DNA from: Nitrosomonas sp.
Lineage (GTDB): Bacteria > Pseudomonadota > Gammaproteobacteria > Burkholderiales > Nitrosomonadaceae
DNA length: 64,000 nucleotides
Assembly: GCA_024281825.1 (NCBI GenBank)
Contig: JAMWZY010000002.1
Location: 124,001-188,000, forward strand
Direction of reading: 5' to 3'
Numbering within the stretch: the stretch's first letter is position 1; each line of letters opens with the position of its first letter. Positions 38,553-48,716 of the stretch are shown here, piece after piece. The notes below the pieces were generated by a model that searched no databases, was not told the origin of the DNA, and was given only the letters and a program-made list of their open reading frames with translations. A program made the translations under genes and the position numbers.

Positions 38553-39098
38553 CTATTCATGCCCCAGTATCTCTTTAACACTTTTGCCACGTTTTGCGGC
38601 AATATATGAAGGAGAATGAATAGAATTTAAACCATTTAGAGTTGCCCTAACAACATTGTAAGGATTGGTCGATCCTATACATTTTGCAAGAATATTTGTC
38701 ATTCCCATTACTTCAAAAATGGCTCTCATGGGCCCCCCCGCTATTATTCCAGTCCCCTCAGGAGCAGGTTGCATATATACTTTAGCTGCATCGTGAGTAC
38801 CTACTACTGGATGATAAATAGTTCCATTCTTTAATTTAATTTTAATCATTTTCTTGCGCGCTTCATCCATTGCTTTCTGAACTGCAACAGGTACTTCTCT
38901 TGATTTACCCTTACCCATTCCAACTCCGCCTTCACCATCACCAACAACAGTCAAAGCAGAAAAACCCAAAATTCGACCACCCTTTACAACTTTAGTAACC
39001 CTATTAATTGCTACCATTTTCTCACGAAGATCATCACGTGCACCCCCGCTTTCATCCGCGCCAATTACCTTATCTGCTACTTTATTAACTTTAACCAT
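38553..39098 (-). CDS. rpsE: 30S ribosomal protein S5
   Basis: 181 aa. The N-terminal double-stranded-RNA-binding domain includes [18 protein letters not shown] and [19 protein letters not shown], followed by the S5 C-terminal domain with [18 protein letters not shown]. It sits at the mRNA entry and contributes to decoding accuracy. A C7 run codes the Gly-Gly-Pro of the latter motif. Confidence 0.97.
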   Translation of the reverse strand: MVKVNKVADKVIGADESGGARDDLREKMVAINRVTKVVKGGRILGFSALTVVGDGEGGVGMGKGKSREVPVAVQKAMDEARKKMIKIKLKNGTIYHPVVGTHDAAKVYMQPAPEGTGIIAGGPMRAIFEVMGMTNILAKCIGSTNPYNVVRATLNGLNSIHSPSYIAAKRGKSVKEILGHE

Positions 39099-39112
39099 GG
39101 GAAGATACCTAT

Positions 39113-39469
39113 TTAAAATTTAAGACCAACTTCTCGTGCCGAGTCTGCTAATGCCTTAATCCGACCATGATATTTATAGCCAGATCTATCGAAAGCAATT
39201 TCACGAACTCCAATATGCATAGCTTTTTCAGCAATTCTCTTCCCTACAAACTTTGCAGCTAAAATGTTTCCACCGCTTGAAAGTTGATTACGCAAATCTT
39301 TCTCTAATGTTGAAGCGCTCGCAACAGTATTTCCATTTTTATCATCAATTAGTTGAGCATAAATATGTGAATTGGTACGATGAACTGTCAAACGAATTAC
39401 TCCAATTTGAGCTATTCGTTTACGTGTCTCTTTCGAGCGTCTAATCCTTTTTTCTTTTAGATTTTGCAT
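39113..39469 (-). CDS. rplR: 50S ribosomal protein L18
   Basis: 118 aa. An N-terminal basic stretch is followed by [20 protein letters not shown] and the C-terminal [21 protein letters not shown], both conserved in L18. It binds 5S rRNA with L5 and L25. Standard place between rplF and rpsE. Confidence 0.97.
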   Translation of the reverse strand: MQNLKEKRIRRSKETRKRIAQIGVIRLTVHRTNSHIYAQLIDDKNGNTVASASTLEKDLRNQLSSGGNILAAKFVGKRIAEKAMHIGVREIAFDRSGYKYHGRIKALADSAREVGLKF

Positions 39470-39484
39470 TTTTAATTTATTAAG

Positions 39485-40018
39485 TTACTTCTTTTTGGTT
39501 TCTTTAATAACAATAACCTCATCTGAATATCTTATTCCCTTACCCTTGTATGGTTCAGGTCTACGGTAAGCACGAATTTCTGCTGCTATTTGCCCAACTT
39601 TCTGTTTATCTATTCCCTTAATCACAATTTCAGTTTGGCTAGGTGTTTCAATTTTAATGCCATTTGGTACCACATAATCAATCGGATGCGAAAACCCCAA
39701 TGTTAGGTTAAGCATATTTCCAGTTGCCTGTGCGCGATAGCCTACCCCAACAAGCAAAAGCTTCTTTTCAAATCCATCTGACACACCTCTTACCATATTA
39801 GCGAGTAGTGCGCGAATCGTCCCCGAAATTGCATTTGAAAACTTAGTCGCATCTTTTGCAATAATTTTAAGCTGACTATCACTAAACTCTATAGAAACAT
39901 TGCCTTCAACTTGTTGCTTTAAAAACCCCAATGGTCCCTTAATTGTTACTTCTGATGCACTAATGCTAACTTCAACATTTTTAGGTACAACAACAGGATT
40001 ATTACTTACTCGCGACAT
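39485..40018 (-). CDS. rplF: 50S ribosomal protein L6
   Basis: 177 aa with two repeated L6 domains. The C-terminal signature is [18 protein letters not shown]. It sits near the factor-binding region of the 50S subunit. Standard spc-operon position after rpsH. Confidence 0.97.
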   Translation of the reverse strand: MSRVSNNPVVVPKNVEVSISASEVTIKGPLGFLKQQVEGNVSIEFSDSQLKIIAKDATKFSNAISGTIRALLANMVRGVSDGFEKKLLLVGVGYRAQATGNMLNLTLGFSHPIDYVVPNGIKIETPSQTEIVIKGIDKQKVGQIAAEIRAYRRPEPYKGKGIRYSDEVIVIKETKKK

Positions 40019-40031
40019 ACTATATTTCCCT

Positions 40032-40433
40032 TTATACTACTGTGCATAAAAGTTCACCACCAACTCCAATCTGATACGCATTTCGAGCGGACATAACACC
40101 TTTAGAAGTCGAAACAATAGCGATTCCCATTTCATTTATAATTTTAGGTAATTCTGTATTTGACTTATATCGCCTTAAACCAGGCTTACTAATGCGCGTT
40201 ATATTCTCAATAACAGCATCTCCTAAATAATATTTAAGAGTAATAACAATCTCGCTTTTCTTGCTATCTTTGTATTGGAAAATATTATAATTTTCAATAT
40301 AGCCTTCATCCATCAGAACTTTAGCTATCGCAAGATTTATTTTAGAATTCGATATATTAACTGTTTTTTTCTTAACCAATTGCGCATTTCTTATCCGAGT
40401 TATCATATCTGCTATAGGGTCACTCATACTCAT
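40032..40433 (-). CDS. rpsH: 30S ribosomal protein S8
   Basis: 133 aa from the ATG at 40433; the ATG at 40427 ([15 protein letters not shown]) fits the family N terminus equally well. The C-terminal block [17 protein letters not shown] is diagnostic. S8 binds 16S rRNA helix 21 and usually represses the spc operon at the rplX-rplE region. Confidence 0.97.
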   Translation of the reverse strand: MSMSDPIADMITRIRNAQLVKKKTVNISNSKINLAIAKVLMDEGYIENYNIFQYKDSKKSEIVITLKYYLGDAVIENITRISKPGLRRYKSNTELPKIINEMGIAIVSTSKGVMSARNAYQIGVGGELLCTVV

Positions 40434-40504
40434 GCTATTATTTATACACCTTATTATTTATAGTCATCAAAAATCTCATTCGAAAATCACAAAGCTCAAA
40501 ATAA

Positions 40505-40810
40505 TTACCAACTCGCTTTGATTATTCCGGGAATTTTCCCACTCATAGCAATATCTCTAAGTTTACTTCTACCTAATCCAAATTTAGAATAAACACCACG
40601 AGATCTTCCAGTTAATGAGCATCGATTTCTAATACGCACGGGGCTAGAATCTCTTGGCAACTTCTGCAAGCTGAGTTTTGCATCAAATCTTTCTTTATCA
40701 TCTAGATTCGTATTATTAATTTTTTCAAAGAGAATTTTCCGTCGTTCTTGATACTTAAGAACAATTTTTTGTCTTTTTAAGTTTCTATTTACAAGAGCTA
40801 ATTTAGCCAT
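40505..40810 (-). CDS. rpsN: 30S ribosomal protein S14, long cysteine-free (C-) form
   Basis: 101 aa from the ATG at 40810; an upstream ATG at 40867 would add 19 residues overlapping rplE. It lacks the CxxC pairs of the short zinc form but has [24 protein letters not shown] and ends IPGIIKASW. It does not need zinc, unlike the S4 and L36 of this cluster. Confidence 0.96.
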   Translation of the reverse strand: MAKLALVNRNLKRQKIVLKYQERRKILFEKINNTNLDDKERFDAKLSLQKLPRDSSPVRIRNRCSLTGRSRGVYSKFGLGRSKLRDIAMSGKIPGIIKASW

Positions 40811-40817
40811 CTCATTC

Positions 40818-41357
40818 TCAATTTTTAAACGGAAAACTAAATGCCGCAAGTAAAGCCTTTGCTTCACTATCGCTCTTAGCAGTAGTTGTTATTGAAATGT
40901 TCATACCTCTTAGAGCGTCGATTTTATCATACTCAATCTCAGGAAATATAATTTGTTCTTTAATACCCATATTATAGTTACCTCTTCCATCAAAAGATTT
41001 TCCTGAAATTCCACGAAAATCACGTATCCTGGGAATAGCTATAGTAATCAGCCGATCAAGAAATTCATACATTTTTTTACGACGCAAAGTAACCATACAA
41101 CCAACAGGATAGTCTTCTCTAACTTTAAATGTCGCTATTGATTTCTTTGCTTTTGTTACCACCGGTTGTTGTCCACAAATTTTCTTCAAATCAGCTAATG
41201 CGAATTCAATTACCTTTTTATCTGTTGTAGCTTCACCTAAACCTATATTAAGTGTTATTTTGGTAATTCTAGGAACTTCCATTACACTTTTATATTTAAA
41301 CTGATCAATTAATTTTTTTGTAACAGTCTGTCTATAGAATTCTTGTAAACGAGTCAT
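40818..41357 (-). CDS. rplE: 50S ribosomal protein L5
   Basis: 179 aa from the ATG at 41357, which gives the family N terminus MTRLQEFYR. Conserved blocks include [23 protein letters not shown] and the C-terminal [13 protein letters not shown]. It binds 5S rRNA and contacts P-site tRNA. Confidence 0.97.
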   Translation of the reverse strand: MTRLQEFYRQTVTKKLIDQFKYKSVMEVPRITKITLNIGLGEATTDKKVIEFALADLKKICGQQPVVTKAKKSIATFKVREDYPVGCMVTLRRKKMYEFLDRLITIAIPRIRDFRGISGKSFDGRGNYNMGIKEQIIFPEIEYDKIDALRGMNISITTTAKSDSEAKALLAAFSFPFKN

Positions 41358-41383
41358 TATATAGTTTTTTTTCAATTTAGTTC

Positions 41384-41707
41384 TTAATGCTGCGGATGAA
41401 TCGCATCACCAGAAGATTTAAATATTCTAATTTTTTCATTTTCATTATTAACTTTGAAACCCACACGATCCGGTTTTTTTGTCGTGAAGTTATAAATAGC
41501 GATATTTGAAATATGAATAGGCATTTCTTTGTCTATGATTCCACCTGATGTGCCAGTAGATGGATTTGGCTTTTGGTGTTTTTTTACCAAGTTGATTCCT
41601 TGCACAATAACACGATCATCACTATTTATTTTAATAACCGTCCCTCTTTTCCCTTTATCTTTACCAGAAATTACAATTACGTCATCACCTTTTCTCAATT
41701 TTTTCAT
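41384..41707 (-). CDS. rplX: 50S ribosomal protein L24
   Basis: 107 aa. The N-terminal KOW motif [19 protein letters not shown] and the block [19 protein letters not shown] are typical. L24 initiates 50S assembly. It lies between rplN and rplE. Confidence 0.96.
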   Translation of the reverse strand: MKKLRKGDDVIVISGKDKGKRGTVIKINSDDRVIVQGINLVKKHQKPNPSTGTSGGIIDKEMPIHISNIAIYNFTTKKPDRVGFKVNNENEKIRIFKSSGDAIHPQH

Positions 41708-41725
41708 AATCTTTATTGTCTACAA

Positions 41726-42094
41726 TCACAAAACTTCGGGAGCTAATGAAACTATCTTCATAAAACGTGCATTTCTTAGTTCTCTAGTTACTGGACCAAA
41801 TATGCGAGTACCAATAGGTTCTAGCTTATTATTAAGCAAAACAGCTGCATTATCATCAAATTTCAATAAAGATCCATCTACACGCCTTACGCCTTTTGCA
41901 GTTCTAACAATTACTGCATTGTAAACTTCACCTTTCTTAACCCGACCACGAGGAGCAGCATCTTTCACACTGACTTTTATAACATCGCCTATTTCAGCAT
42001 ACTGCTTCTTCGAACCTCCGAGAACCTTTATGCACATGATGGATTTTGCACCAGTGTTATCAGCAACTTTTAATATTGTTTGCATTTGAATCAT
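41726..42094 (-). CDS. rplN: 50S ribosomal protein L14
   Basis: 122 aa, exact family length. It begins [17 protein letters not shown], followed by [15 protein letters not shown] and [10 protein letters not shown]14 forms part of the intersubunit face. First gene of the spc section after rpsQ. Confidence 0.97.
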   Translation of the reverse strand: MIQMQTILKVADNTGAKSIMCIKVLGGSKKQYAEIGDVIKVSVKDAAPRGRVKKGEVYNAVIVRTAKGVRRVDGSLLKFDDNAAVLLNNKLEPIGTRIFGPVTRELRNARFMKIVSLAPEVL

Positions 42095-42157
42095 ATAGTC
42101 ATTCTTTACTTCTTAATTAAAAAAGTCTATGTAAAATAAATAGTTAAAGTCTAAATA

Positions 42158-42427
42158 TTAATTATTTAGTAAGGATTCGTTCACTAACCCTATGACCTTC
42201 CATGCTTTAGTTTTTGATATAGGTTTGCATTCTTCAATAATGACACTATCACCAATTCCATACAAACCATTCTCTTCAACATGCGCATGATATTTTTTTG
42301 AACGCACAATATACTTTCCATAAAGAGGATGCTTCAATTTTCTTTCAACCAACACAGTTACAGTTTTAGACATTTTATCACTTGTAACCTTACCATTTAA
42401 TGTTCGGTGAAGCTTCTCAATTGTCAT
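42158..42427 (-). CDS. rpsQ: 30S ribosomal protein S17
   Basis: 89 aa OB-fold protein. [20 protein letters not shown] and [19 protein letters not shown] are S17 signatures. It overlaps rpmC by 11 nt. Last gene of the S10 operon in the usual order. Confidence 0.96.
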   Translation of the reverse strand: MTIEKLHRTLNGKVTSDKMSKTVTVLVERKLKHPLYGKYIVRSKKYHAHVEENGLYGIGDSVIIEECKPISKTKAWKVIGLVNESLLNN

Positions 42428-42617
42428 GATTTCTCATTTTCTGTGTAATTACAGTTTTAACCCTTGCAATATCTTTTTTGATCAATTTTATTTTTGCATT
42501 ATTTGATAGCTGTTGTGTCGCTAGTTGCATTCTTAATACAAAATGCGTTTTTAATAATGAATGCAATTCTGTATTCAAATCACGAATTTCTTTCTTTCTT
42601 AATTCAATCGCCTTCAT
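42417..42617 (-). CDS. rpmC: 50S ribosomal protein L29
   Basis: 66 aa, two-helix protein ([20 protein letters not shown]...) with the L29 tail [14 protein letters not shown]. It sits at the peptide exit tunnel near the trigger-factor/SRP site. Between rplP and rpsQ. Confidence 0.96.
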   Translation of the reverse strand: MKAIELRKKEIRDLNTELHSLLKTHFVLRMQLATQQLSNNAKIKLIKKDIARVKTVITQKMRNHDN

Positions 42618-42625
42618 TATTAATT

Positions 42626-43042
42626 TTACCCACCAATTTGTCTTATCATAAAAGTTGTTTTAATGGGCAGCTTAGCTGCAGCTAGCCTAAAAGCTTCTCT
42701 AGCCAGATCTTCATTTACACCATCCATTTCATACAGCATTTTTCCAGGTTTAATTTCAGCAACGTAATATTCTGGATTCCCTTTACCATTACCCATTCTC
42801 ACTTCGGCAGGCTTAGTCGATATTGGTTTGTCAGGGAAAATTCTGATCCAAATTCTCCCTCCCCTTTTTATATATCGAGTCATAGCGCGACGGGCAGCTT
42901 CTATTTGTCTAGCAGTTATTCGTCCTCTTTCTATTGCTTTGAGCCCGAATTCTCCAAAACTTACTTTCGCTCCACGCGTTGCTACGCCAGTGTTTCTACC
43001 TTTCTGCTGTTTACGAAATTTAGTTCTAGCTGGTTGAAGCAT
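42626..43042 (-). CDS. rplP: 50S ribosomal protein L16
   Basis: 138 aa. It begins [17 protein letters not shown], followed by [23 protein letters not shown] and [21 protein letters not shown]16 organises the A-site region of 23S rRNA. Its ATG overlaps the rpsC 3' end by 17 nt. Confidence 0.97.
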   Translation of the reverse strand: MLQPARTKFRKQQKGRNTGVATRGAKVSFGEFGLKAIERGRITARQIEAARRAMTRYIKRGGRIWIRIFPDKPISTKPAEVRMGNGKGNPEYYVAEIKPGKMLYEMDGVNEDLAREAFRLAAAKLPIKTTFMIRQIGG

Positions 43043-43862
43043 TCTTATCCTCAGAATTTAATTGTTTTTTTGAAATGCTATTAATCTCATTTTCATTAAT
43101 TTCAACAACAGGAGTGCCACGATCTTTTCCGTTATCTAGATTTGGTTTACTGTAAGTATGTGATAAAGGTTTTTTAAAAGTTTTCTTTTTCTCGTTATCT
43201 AATGGAGAGGTATTATTTGTATGAATTTCGCCTTTACCTAAAATTTCCCCCTTAAATATCCAAACCTTAATTCCAATAATTCCATATGTTGTATGCGCTT
43301 CAGATGTGCCATATTCCAAATCTGCTCTTAATGTATGTAGAGGAACTCTACCTTCACGATACCATTCCGTACGGGCGATTTCAATTCCATTCAATCGACC
43401 TGAACTCATTATTTTTATGCCTTGCGCTCCGAGTCTCATTGCATTTTGCATCGCTCGTTTCATAGCGCGACGAAACATAATTCTCTTTTCTAATTGTTGC
43501 GCTATGTTGTCTGCAATAAGCTGTGCATCAAGCTCAGGTTTTCTTATCTCTTCAATATTGACATGAACAGGAATTCCCATTCTTTTTTGTAATTCTGCTC
43601 TTAGCAGTTCAATATCTTCACCTTTTTTACCGATTACAATACCTGGCCGAGACGTAAAAATTGTGATTCGTGCATTTTTGGATGGTCTTTCAATTAAAAC
43701 TTTTCCTACTGACGCATTTTTAAGTTTTTTACTCAAAAAAGCTCTTACTTTTATGTCTTCATTAAGCATAGTAGAAAAATCGTTACTATTAGCATACCAT
43801 TTTGATAACCAATTCTTTTGAACTGATAATCTAAATCCAATCGGATTAATTTTTTGTCCCAT
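43026..43862 (-). CDS. rpsC: 30S ribosomal protein S3 with long C-terminal tail
   Basis: 278 aa against about 233 in E. coli. Residues 1-215 are normal S3, with the KH domain ([14 protein letters not shown]) and the S3 C-terminal domain ([14 protein letters not shown]). The extra 60 residues are Lys/Asn/Ser-rich and low complexity, probably disordered. S3 forms the mRNA entry tunnel. The start shares one base with the rplV stop (TAATG). Confidence 0.96.
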   Translation of the reverse strand: MGQKINPIGFRLSVQKNWLSKWYANSNDFSTMLNEDIKVRAFLSKKLKNASVGKVLIERPSKNARITIFTSRPGIVIGKKGEDIELLRAELQKRMGIPVHVNIEEIRKPELDAQLIADNIAQQLEKRIMFRRAMKRAMQNAMRLGAQGIKIMSSGRLNGIEIARTEWYREGRVPLHTLRADLEYGTSEAHTTYGIIGIKVWIFKGEILGKGEIHTNNTSPLDNEKKKTFKKPLSHTYSKPNLDNGKDRGTPVVEINENEINSISKKQLNSEDKNASTS

Positions 43863-44227
43863 TAGCTAATACCTTTTTTAGTACGACTAACATTTCTATC
43901 ATCGCTTACTGTCAATTCAATATGACAAGTTGGTTTAGTAATCCTATTACCGCGCCCTTTTGCTCGAGCACTCGTTCGCTTTAATAAAGTTCCACGGTCT
44001 ACTAAAACTTTAAAAACTTTCAATTCATCTATATCTGCACCATCATTATGTTCAGCATTTGCAATAGCTGATTCTAAAAGTTTTTTGATAATTACAGCGC
44101 CTTTTTTAGAACTGAACTTTAAAATATTGATAGCTTTTTCTACCGGAAGCCCTCGTATCTGATCGGCCACCAACCGTCCTTTCTGGGCTGACAAACGAAT
44201 ACCTTTTAAAATTGCTGTTGTTTCCAT
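43862..44227 (-). CDS. rplV: 50S ribosomal protein L22
   Basis: 121 aa, slightly longer than the 110 aa E. coli protein. It has [21 protein letters not shown] and the exit-tunnel beta-hairpin region [20 protein letters not shown]. Mutations in this loop give macrolide resistance in other bacteria; none is evident here. Confidence 0.96.
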   Translation of the reverse strand: METTAILKGIRLSAQKGRLVADQIRGLPVEKAINILKFSSKKGAVIIKKLLESAIANAEHNDGADIDELKVFKVLVDRGTLLKRTSARAKGRGNRITKPTCHIELTVSDDRNVSRTKKGIS

Positions 44228-44239
44228 CGTCGCTCCCGT

Positions 44240-44518
44240 TTACTTAGCTGTAGCCTTTTTATCTCCAGCATGTCCCTTAAATGTACGTGTTAACGAAAAT
44301 TCGCCAAATTTATGACCTACCATATTTTCTGTAACAAAAACCGGAATATGCTGTCTTCCATTATGTACCGATACCGTAAGCCCAATAAAATCAGGCAAAA
44401 TGGTAGAGCGTCGCGACCATGTTTTTATAGGACGTTTATCGTTGCTTTCTTGCGCTTTCCTAATTTTATTGATCAAATGCGCATCAACATAAGGGCCTTT
44501 CTTTACTGAACGAGGCAT
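44240..44518 (-). CDS. rpsS: 30S ribosomal protein S19
   Basis: 92 aa, exact family length. It begins [15 protein letters not shown], with [21 protein letters not shown] and [16 protein letters not shown]. It lies in the 30S head and contacts the 50S subunit. Confidence 0.97.
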   Translation of the reverse strand: MPRSVKKGPYVDAHLINKIRKAQESNDKRPIKTWSRRSTILPDFIGLTVSVHNGRQHIPVFVTENMVGHKFGEFSLTRTFKGHAGDKKATAK

Positions 44519-44525
44519 TTAATAA

Positions 44526-45359
44526 TTATCCTTTTTTAGAATATCTGTGCCGAATTACCATAATCTCTGTTCTTTTGTTTTTTCGAGTTCTATAACCTTT
44601 AGCCGGCGTCCCCCAAGGACTCACAGGATGCCTACCGGCAGAAGTTCTACCCTCACCACCACCATGTGGATGATCAATTGGATTCATTGCAACCCCTCTA
44701 ACTGTAGGTCTAATTCCTCGCCATCTTACCGCACCAGCTTTACCAATAGACCTCAGATTATGCTCAGCATTCCCAACTTCACCAATAGTAGCAAAGCAAT
44801 TGACATGAACCTTTCGTATCTCACCTGAACGCAATTTTAATTGTGCATAACTGCCCTCTCTCGCCTGTAACTGTACCGATGTTCCAGCCGATCGAGCCAA
44901 CTGCGCACCTTTACCTGGTTGAAGTTCGACACAGTGAATAACAGTGCCAAGCGGTATATTGCGTAAGGGCAAAGCATTTCCTGGTTTAATTTCTGCGTGA
45001 TCTCCATTCACTATCTGATCACCCACATTTAATCCCTTAGGCAGTATAATGTATTTTCTCTCGCCATCTTTATAACAAACTAAAGCAATAGCTGCCGTCC
45101 TATTAGGGTCATATTCTTTACGTTCAACAACCGCCGAAATTCCAATCTTATTTCTTTTAAAATCTATTATTCTGTAATGCTGTTTATGACCACCACCACG
45201 ATGTCTTGTTGTTATTCGCCCGTGATTATTACGCCCAGCAGTTTTAGATTGCTTTTCAGTTAGCCCCTTATAAGGTCCACCTTTGAAAAGCTCTTCATTA
45301 ACAACTCTTATTACCGATCTACGACCAGGTGATGTTGGTCTTAACTTGACTAATGCCAT
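44526..45359 (-). CDS. rplB: 50S ribosomal protein L2
   Basis: 277 aa. The C-terminal signature [14 protein letters not shown] contains the conserved histidine (His230 region) near the peptidyl-transferase centre. [18 protein letters not shown] is also diagnostic. One of the most conserved 50S proteins, essential for subunit joining. Confidence 0.98.
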   Translation of the reverse strand: MALVKLRPTSPGRRSVIRVVNEELFKGGPYKGLTEKQSKTAGRNNHGRITTRHRGGGHKQHYRIIDFKRNKIGISAVVERKEYDPNRTAAIALVCYKDGERKYIILPKGLNVGDQIVNGDHAEIKPGNALPLRNIPLGTVIHCVELQPGKGAQLARSAGTSVQLQAREGSYAQLKLRSGEIRKVHVNCFATIGEVGNAEHNLRSIGKAGAVRWRGIRPTVRGVAMNPIDHPHGGGEGRTSAGRHPVSPWGTPAKGYRTRKNKRTEIMVIRHRYSKKG

Positions 45360-45360
45360 A

Positions 45361-45696
45361 TTACTTAATCTCTATATTTGCAAAATTAGTAAAATTCAAA
45401 TCCTGATCATTCTTTATACTAACTACAGCTTTTTTCCAGTCTTTTCTTTTTCCCATAAAACGACCGAATCTTTTATGCTTACCTTTTACATTTATTATCG
45501 CTACTTTTTCTACTTCAATCTTTTGATCTTTCCACAATAATTCAATTGCAGCCTTAATTTCATTCTTGTTCGCATCTGGCATGACACGAAATATTGTTTG
45601 ATTATGCTTTTCGCCCAAAAAAGTAGATTTTTCTGAAACATGAGGAGCTAGTATTATTTTTAGCAATCTTTCATTTTCTACATAATTATTTTTCAT
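45361..45696 (-). CDS. rplW: 50S ribosomal protein L23
   Basis: 111 aa. [46 protein letters not shown] are standard L23. It is the docking site for trigger factor and SRP at the tunnel exit. Its start overlaps the rplD stop by 4 nt. Confidence 0.96.
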   Translation of the reverse strand: MKNNYVENERLLKIILAPHVSEKSTFLGEKHNQTIFRVMPDANKNEIKAAIELLWKDQKIEVEKVAIINVKGKHKRFGRFMGKRKDWKKAVVSIKNDQDLNFTNFANIEIK

Positions 45697-46310
45697 GAAA
45701 GTATTTCCTCAAATTTTCTCATTCCTTCAAGTGTCACAATTGTTTTCTCAAATTTTAATAAGCTGACTGGATCAACATAACTTGGTTCTGCAATCCAAAC
45801 ATTCGGAATATTCCTTGCTGAAAAAAACAAATTATCATCCAACTCATGAGTAACAATAAGAACATTACTCAGTCCATTATTTTTGAGTTTCTCCGCCATT
45901 TCTTTAGTTTTAGGCGTATTAACTGTGAAGTTATCAATGACTAGCAACCTTTCATCTCGTATAAGCTGGGACAAAATAACACACATACCAGCTTTATACA
46001 TTTTCTTATTGATTTTTTTCTTAAAATTCTCATTTGGGCTATTTGGAAATATTTTTCCACCTCCACGCCAAAGAGGACTTGATGCCATGCCAACTCGTGC
46101 TCTGCCAGTGCCTTTTTGTCTCCAAGGCTTCTTAGTTGATTTCGCAACATCTGATCTTCCCTTTTGGGCTCTTGTGCCTAATCGAGCATTAGATAAATAA
46201 GAAGTCACTAATTGATGAACAAGCCCTTCATTATAATCTTTATTGAATAGAGCATCAGATACGACTACATTTGCCGATTGATTCTCTTTGCTGAGAAGCC
46301 TAAGTTCCAT
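45693..46310 (-). CDS. rplD: 50S ribosomal protein L4
   Basis: 205 aa. The exit-tunnel loop contains the conserved stretches [21 protein letters not shown] (here [17 protein letters not shown]) and [10 protein letters not shown]. In many bacteria L4 represses the S10 operon. It is placed between rplC and rplW as expected. Confidence 0.97.
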   Translation of the reverse strand: MELRLLSKENQSANVVVSDALFNKDYNEGLVHQLVTSYLSNARLGTRAQKGRSDVAKSTKKPWRQKGTGRARVGMASSPLWRGGGKIFPNSPNENFKKKINKKMYKAGMCVILSQLIRDERLLVIDNFTVNTPKTKEMAEKLKNNGLSNVLIVTHELDDNLFFSARNIPNVWIAEPSYVDPVSLLKFEKTIVTLEGMRKFEEILS

Positions 46311-46362
46311 TATTTATATACCTTATCACTACTTCTTATCATTCATTGACTATTTTTCGAAA

Positions 46363-47007
46363 CTACACCAATTTTATGCTGGGTTTTATCAGAACACGAC
46401 CACCTTTATGCCCCGGTATCGCTCCTTTAATCAATAATAAGCTTTTTGCGTTATCTATTTTCAGTATCTCTAGATTTTGTATAGTCCTTTTTACATTACC
46501 CAAATGCCCAGACATACGTTTTCCAGGAAAAACACGACCAGGATCTTGCGCCATTCCAATTGATCCTGGTTTATTATGCGCTTTAGAGTTCCCATGACTC
46601 GCCCGATTGGAAGAAAAGTGATGACGCTTTATTACACCTGCATATCCCTTACCGATGGTGATTCCGGTTACATCAACCTTTTGGCCAATATTAAATATAT
46701 CACTGGCTATTAATTTACCTACTGGAAGAGAATTCAATTCTTCTTCTGTGGCTATCTTAAACTCCCTCAAAACACAACCTACCTCAACTCCAGCTTTTGC
46801 ATAATGTCCTTGCACGGATTTACTGGATCGATTGAGTTTATTTTTTCCAAAAGCCAACTGGACAGCATTGTATCCATCGATATCTTTATTTCGAATCTGA
46901 ATAACACGATTATTTGAGACATCAACAACCGTCACAGGCAAACTAGCACCAGTTTCTGAGAAAATGCGCGTCATTCCAATTTTTTGCCCAATCAATCCTA
47001 AACTCAT
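46363..47007 (-). CDS. rplC: 50S ribosomal protein L3
   Basis: 214 aa. LGLIGQKIGMTRIFSETG at the N terminus and the central block SHGNSKAHNKPGSIGMAQDP, containing the glutamine that PrmB methylates in E. coli. L3 starts 50S assembly. Second gene of the S10 cluster. Confidence 0.97.
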   Translation of the reverse strand: MSLGLIGQKIGMTRIFSETGASLPVTVVDVSNNRVIQIRNKDIDGYNAVQLAFGKNKLNRSSKSVQGHYAKAGVEVGCVLREFKIATEEELNSLPVGKLIASDIFNIGQKVDVTGITIGKGYAGVIKRHHFSSNRASHGNSKAHNKPGSIGMAQDPGRVFPGKRMSGHLGNVKRTIQNLEILKIDNAKSLLLIKGAIPGHKGGRVLIKPSIKLV

Positions 47008-47097
47008 TTCATCACCTTCTTTTTTAACTTTTAGTAGAGAGCAGTATTATCGATTATTTAATTTCCAAGAATTTCATTAAGGCAGACTTAATAATTT

Positions 47098-47406
47098 CTA
47101 TAGCTTAATTTCAACATCCACACCTGCCGGTAGATCTAATTTCATCAAAGCATCAACAGTTTTATCTGTTGGATCAATAATATCCATTAACCTTAAATGT
47201 GTTCTAATCTCAAATTGATCTCGTGAAGTTTTATTAACATGCGGGGAACGCAGTACATCAAAACGCTCTATTCGAGTAGGCAATGGAACAGGCCCTTTAA
47301 CTACTGCACCAGTCCTCTTTGCCGTTTCGACAATTTCCAATGCTGATTTATCAATAAGTCGATAATCGAAAGCTTTAAGCCGAATTCTTATTTTCTGGTT
47401 TTGCAT
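47098..47406 (-). CDS. rpsJ: 30S ribosomal protein S10 (NusE)
   Basis: 102 aa, exact length. [14 protein letters not shown] and [22 protein letters not shown] are diagnostic. It also acts with NusB in transcription antitermination. It follows tuf by 88 bp, so the str and S10 operons are contiguous. Confidence 0.97.
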   Translation of the reverse strand: MQNQKIRIRLKAFDYRLIDKSALEIVETAKRTGAVVKGPVPLPTRIERFDVLRSPHVNKTSRDQFEIRTHLRLMDIIDPTDKTVDALMKLDLPAGVDVEIKL

Positions 47407-47494
47407 ATACTAATTAAATACTCCAATTCGATCAATGTACTAAGCACTCGATACTAAATTAAAAATTATTTACGAACGATGAATAATCACTGAA

Positions 47495-48685
47495 TTACTC
47501 AATAATTTTTGCGACGACACCGGCACCAACTGTTCTTCCACCTTCTCGTATCGCAAAACGCAAACCTTCCTCCATCGCGATCGGTGCAATCAAGTTAACT
47601 GTCACCGATACGTTATCCCCTGGCATCACCATCTCCGTACCAGCCGGCAACTCAATCGCACCTGTCACATCCGTCGTCCTAAAATAAAATTGTGGACGAT
47701 ACCCCGGAAAAAACGGTGTATGCCTACCACCCTCTTCTTTACTCAATACATATATCTCTGCTGTAAACTTAGTGTGCGGCGATATACTACCAGGCTTAGC
47801 CAATACCTGACCCCGCTCAACTTCTTCTCGCTTCGTGCCCCGTAACAATATACCTACATTGTCACCAGCCTGGCCTTGATCCAACAATTTCCGAAACATC
47901 TCAACACCTGTGCACACCGTCTTTAGCGTCGGCTTGATACCTACAATCTCAATCTCTTCCCCAACTTTGATAATACCTCTTTCTACCCGGCCAGTAACCA
48001 CCGTACCACGCCCAGATATCGAGAAAACATCTTCTACCGGCATAATAAATGCACCATCAATCGCACGTTCCGGTTGCGGTATGTAACTATCCAAGGCCTC
48101 GGCAAGTTTTAAAATCGCGCCTTCACCCATATCACTCGAGTCCCCTTCTAACGCTTTTAGCGCTGACCCTACAATGATCGGAGTGTCATCTCCAGGAAAT
48201 TCATATTTCGACAATAATTCACGAATTTCCATTTCCACCAATTCAATCAACTCAGCATCGTCCACCATGTCCGCTTTATTCATGAATACGATGATATACG
48301 GAACACCCACTTGACGTGCCAACAATATATGCTCACGAGTCTGTGGCATCGGACCGTCTGCAGCTGATACCACTAAAATCGCTCCATCCATCTGCGCAGC
48401 ACCAGTAATCATGTTCTTCACATAATCCGCATGGCCCGGACAATCCACATGCGCATAATGACGCTTCGCTGTCTCATATTCCACATGCGCCGTATTAATC
48501 GTTATACCCCGCGCACGTTCTTCAGGCGCCGAATCAATTTGCGCATAACTCTTCGCCTCACCACCAAATTTCTTCGTCAATATCGTCGTAATCGCCGCCG
48601 TCAGCGTCGTCTTACCATGATCTACATGACCTATCGTCCCTACATTTACGTGTGGCTTCGACCGCTCAAATTTACTCTTCGCCAT
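47495..48685 (-). CDS. tuf: Elongation factor Tu
   Basis: 396 aa. G1 GHVDHGKTT (18-26), the effector region with [16 protein letters not shown]3 DCPGHADY and G4 NKAD, followed by two beta-barrel domains. It brings aminoacyl-tRNA to the ribosome. By eye its base composition is clearly richer in G+C than the AT-rich ribosomal genes next to it. Confidence 0.98.
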   Translation of the reverse strand: MAKSKFERSKPHVNVGTIGHVDHGKTTLTAAITTILTKKFGGEAKSYAQIDSAPEERARGITINTAHVEYETAKRHYAHVDCPGHADYVKNMITGAAQMDGAILVVSAADGPMPQTREHILLARQVGVPYIIVFMNKADMVDDAELIELVEMEIRELLSKYEFPGDDTPIIVGSALKALEGDSSDMGEGAILKLAEALDSYIPQPERAIDGAFIMPVEDVFSISGRGTVVTGRVERGIIKVGEEIEIVGIKPTLKTVCTGVEMFRKLLDQGQAGDNVGILLRGTKREEVERGQVLAKPGSISPHTKFTAEIYVLSKEEGGRHTPFFPGYRPQFYFRTTDVTGAIELPAGTEMVMPGDNVSVTVNLIAPIAMEEGLRFAIREGGRTVGAGVVAKIIE

Positions 48686-48716
48686 GATGTTCCTTATACT
48701 TTTTTATCAAAATTAT

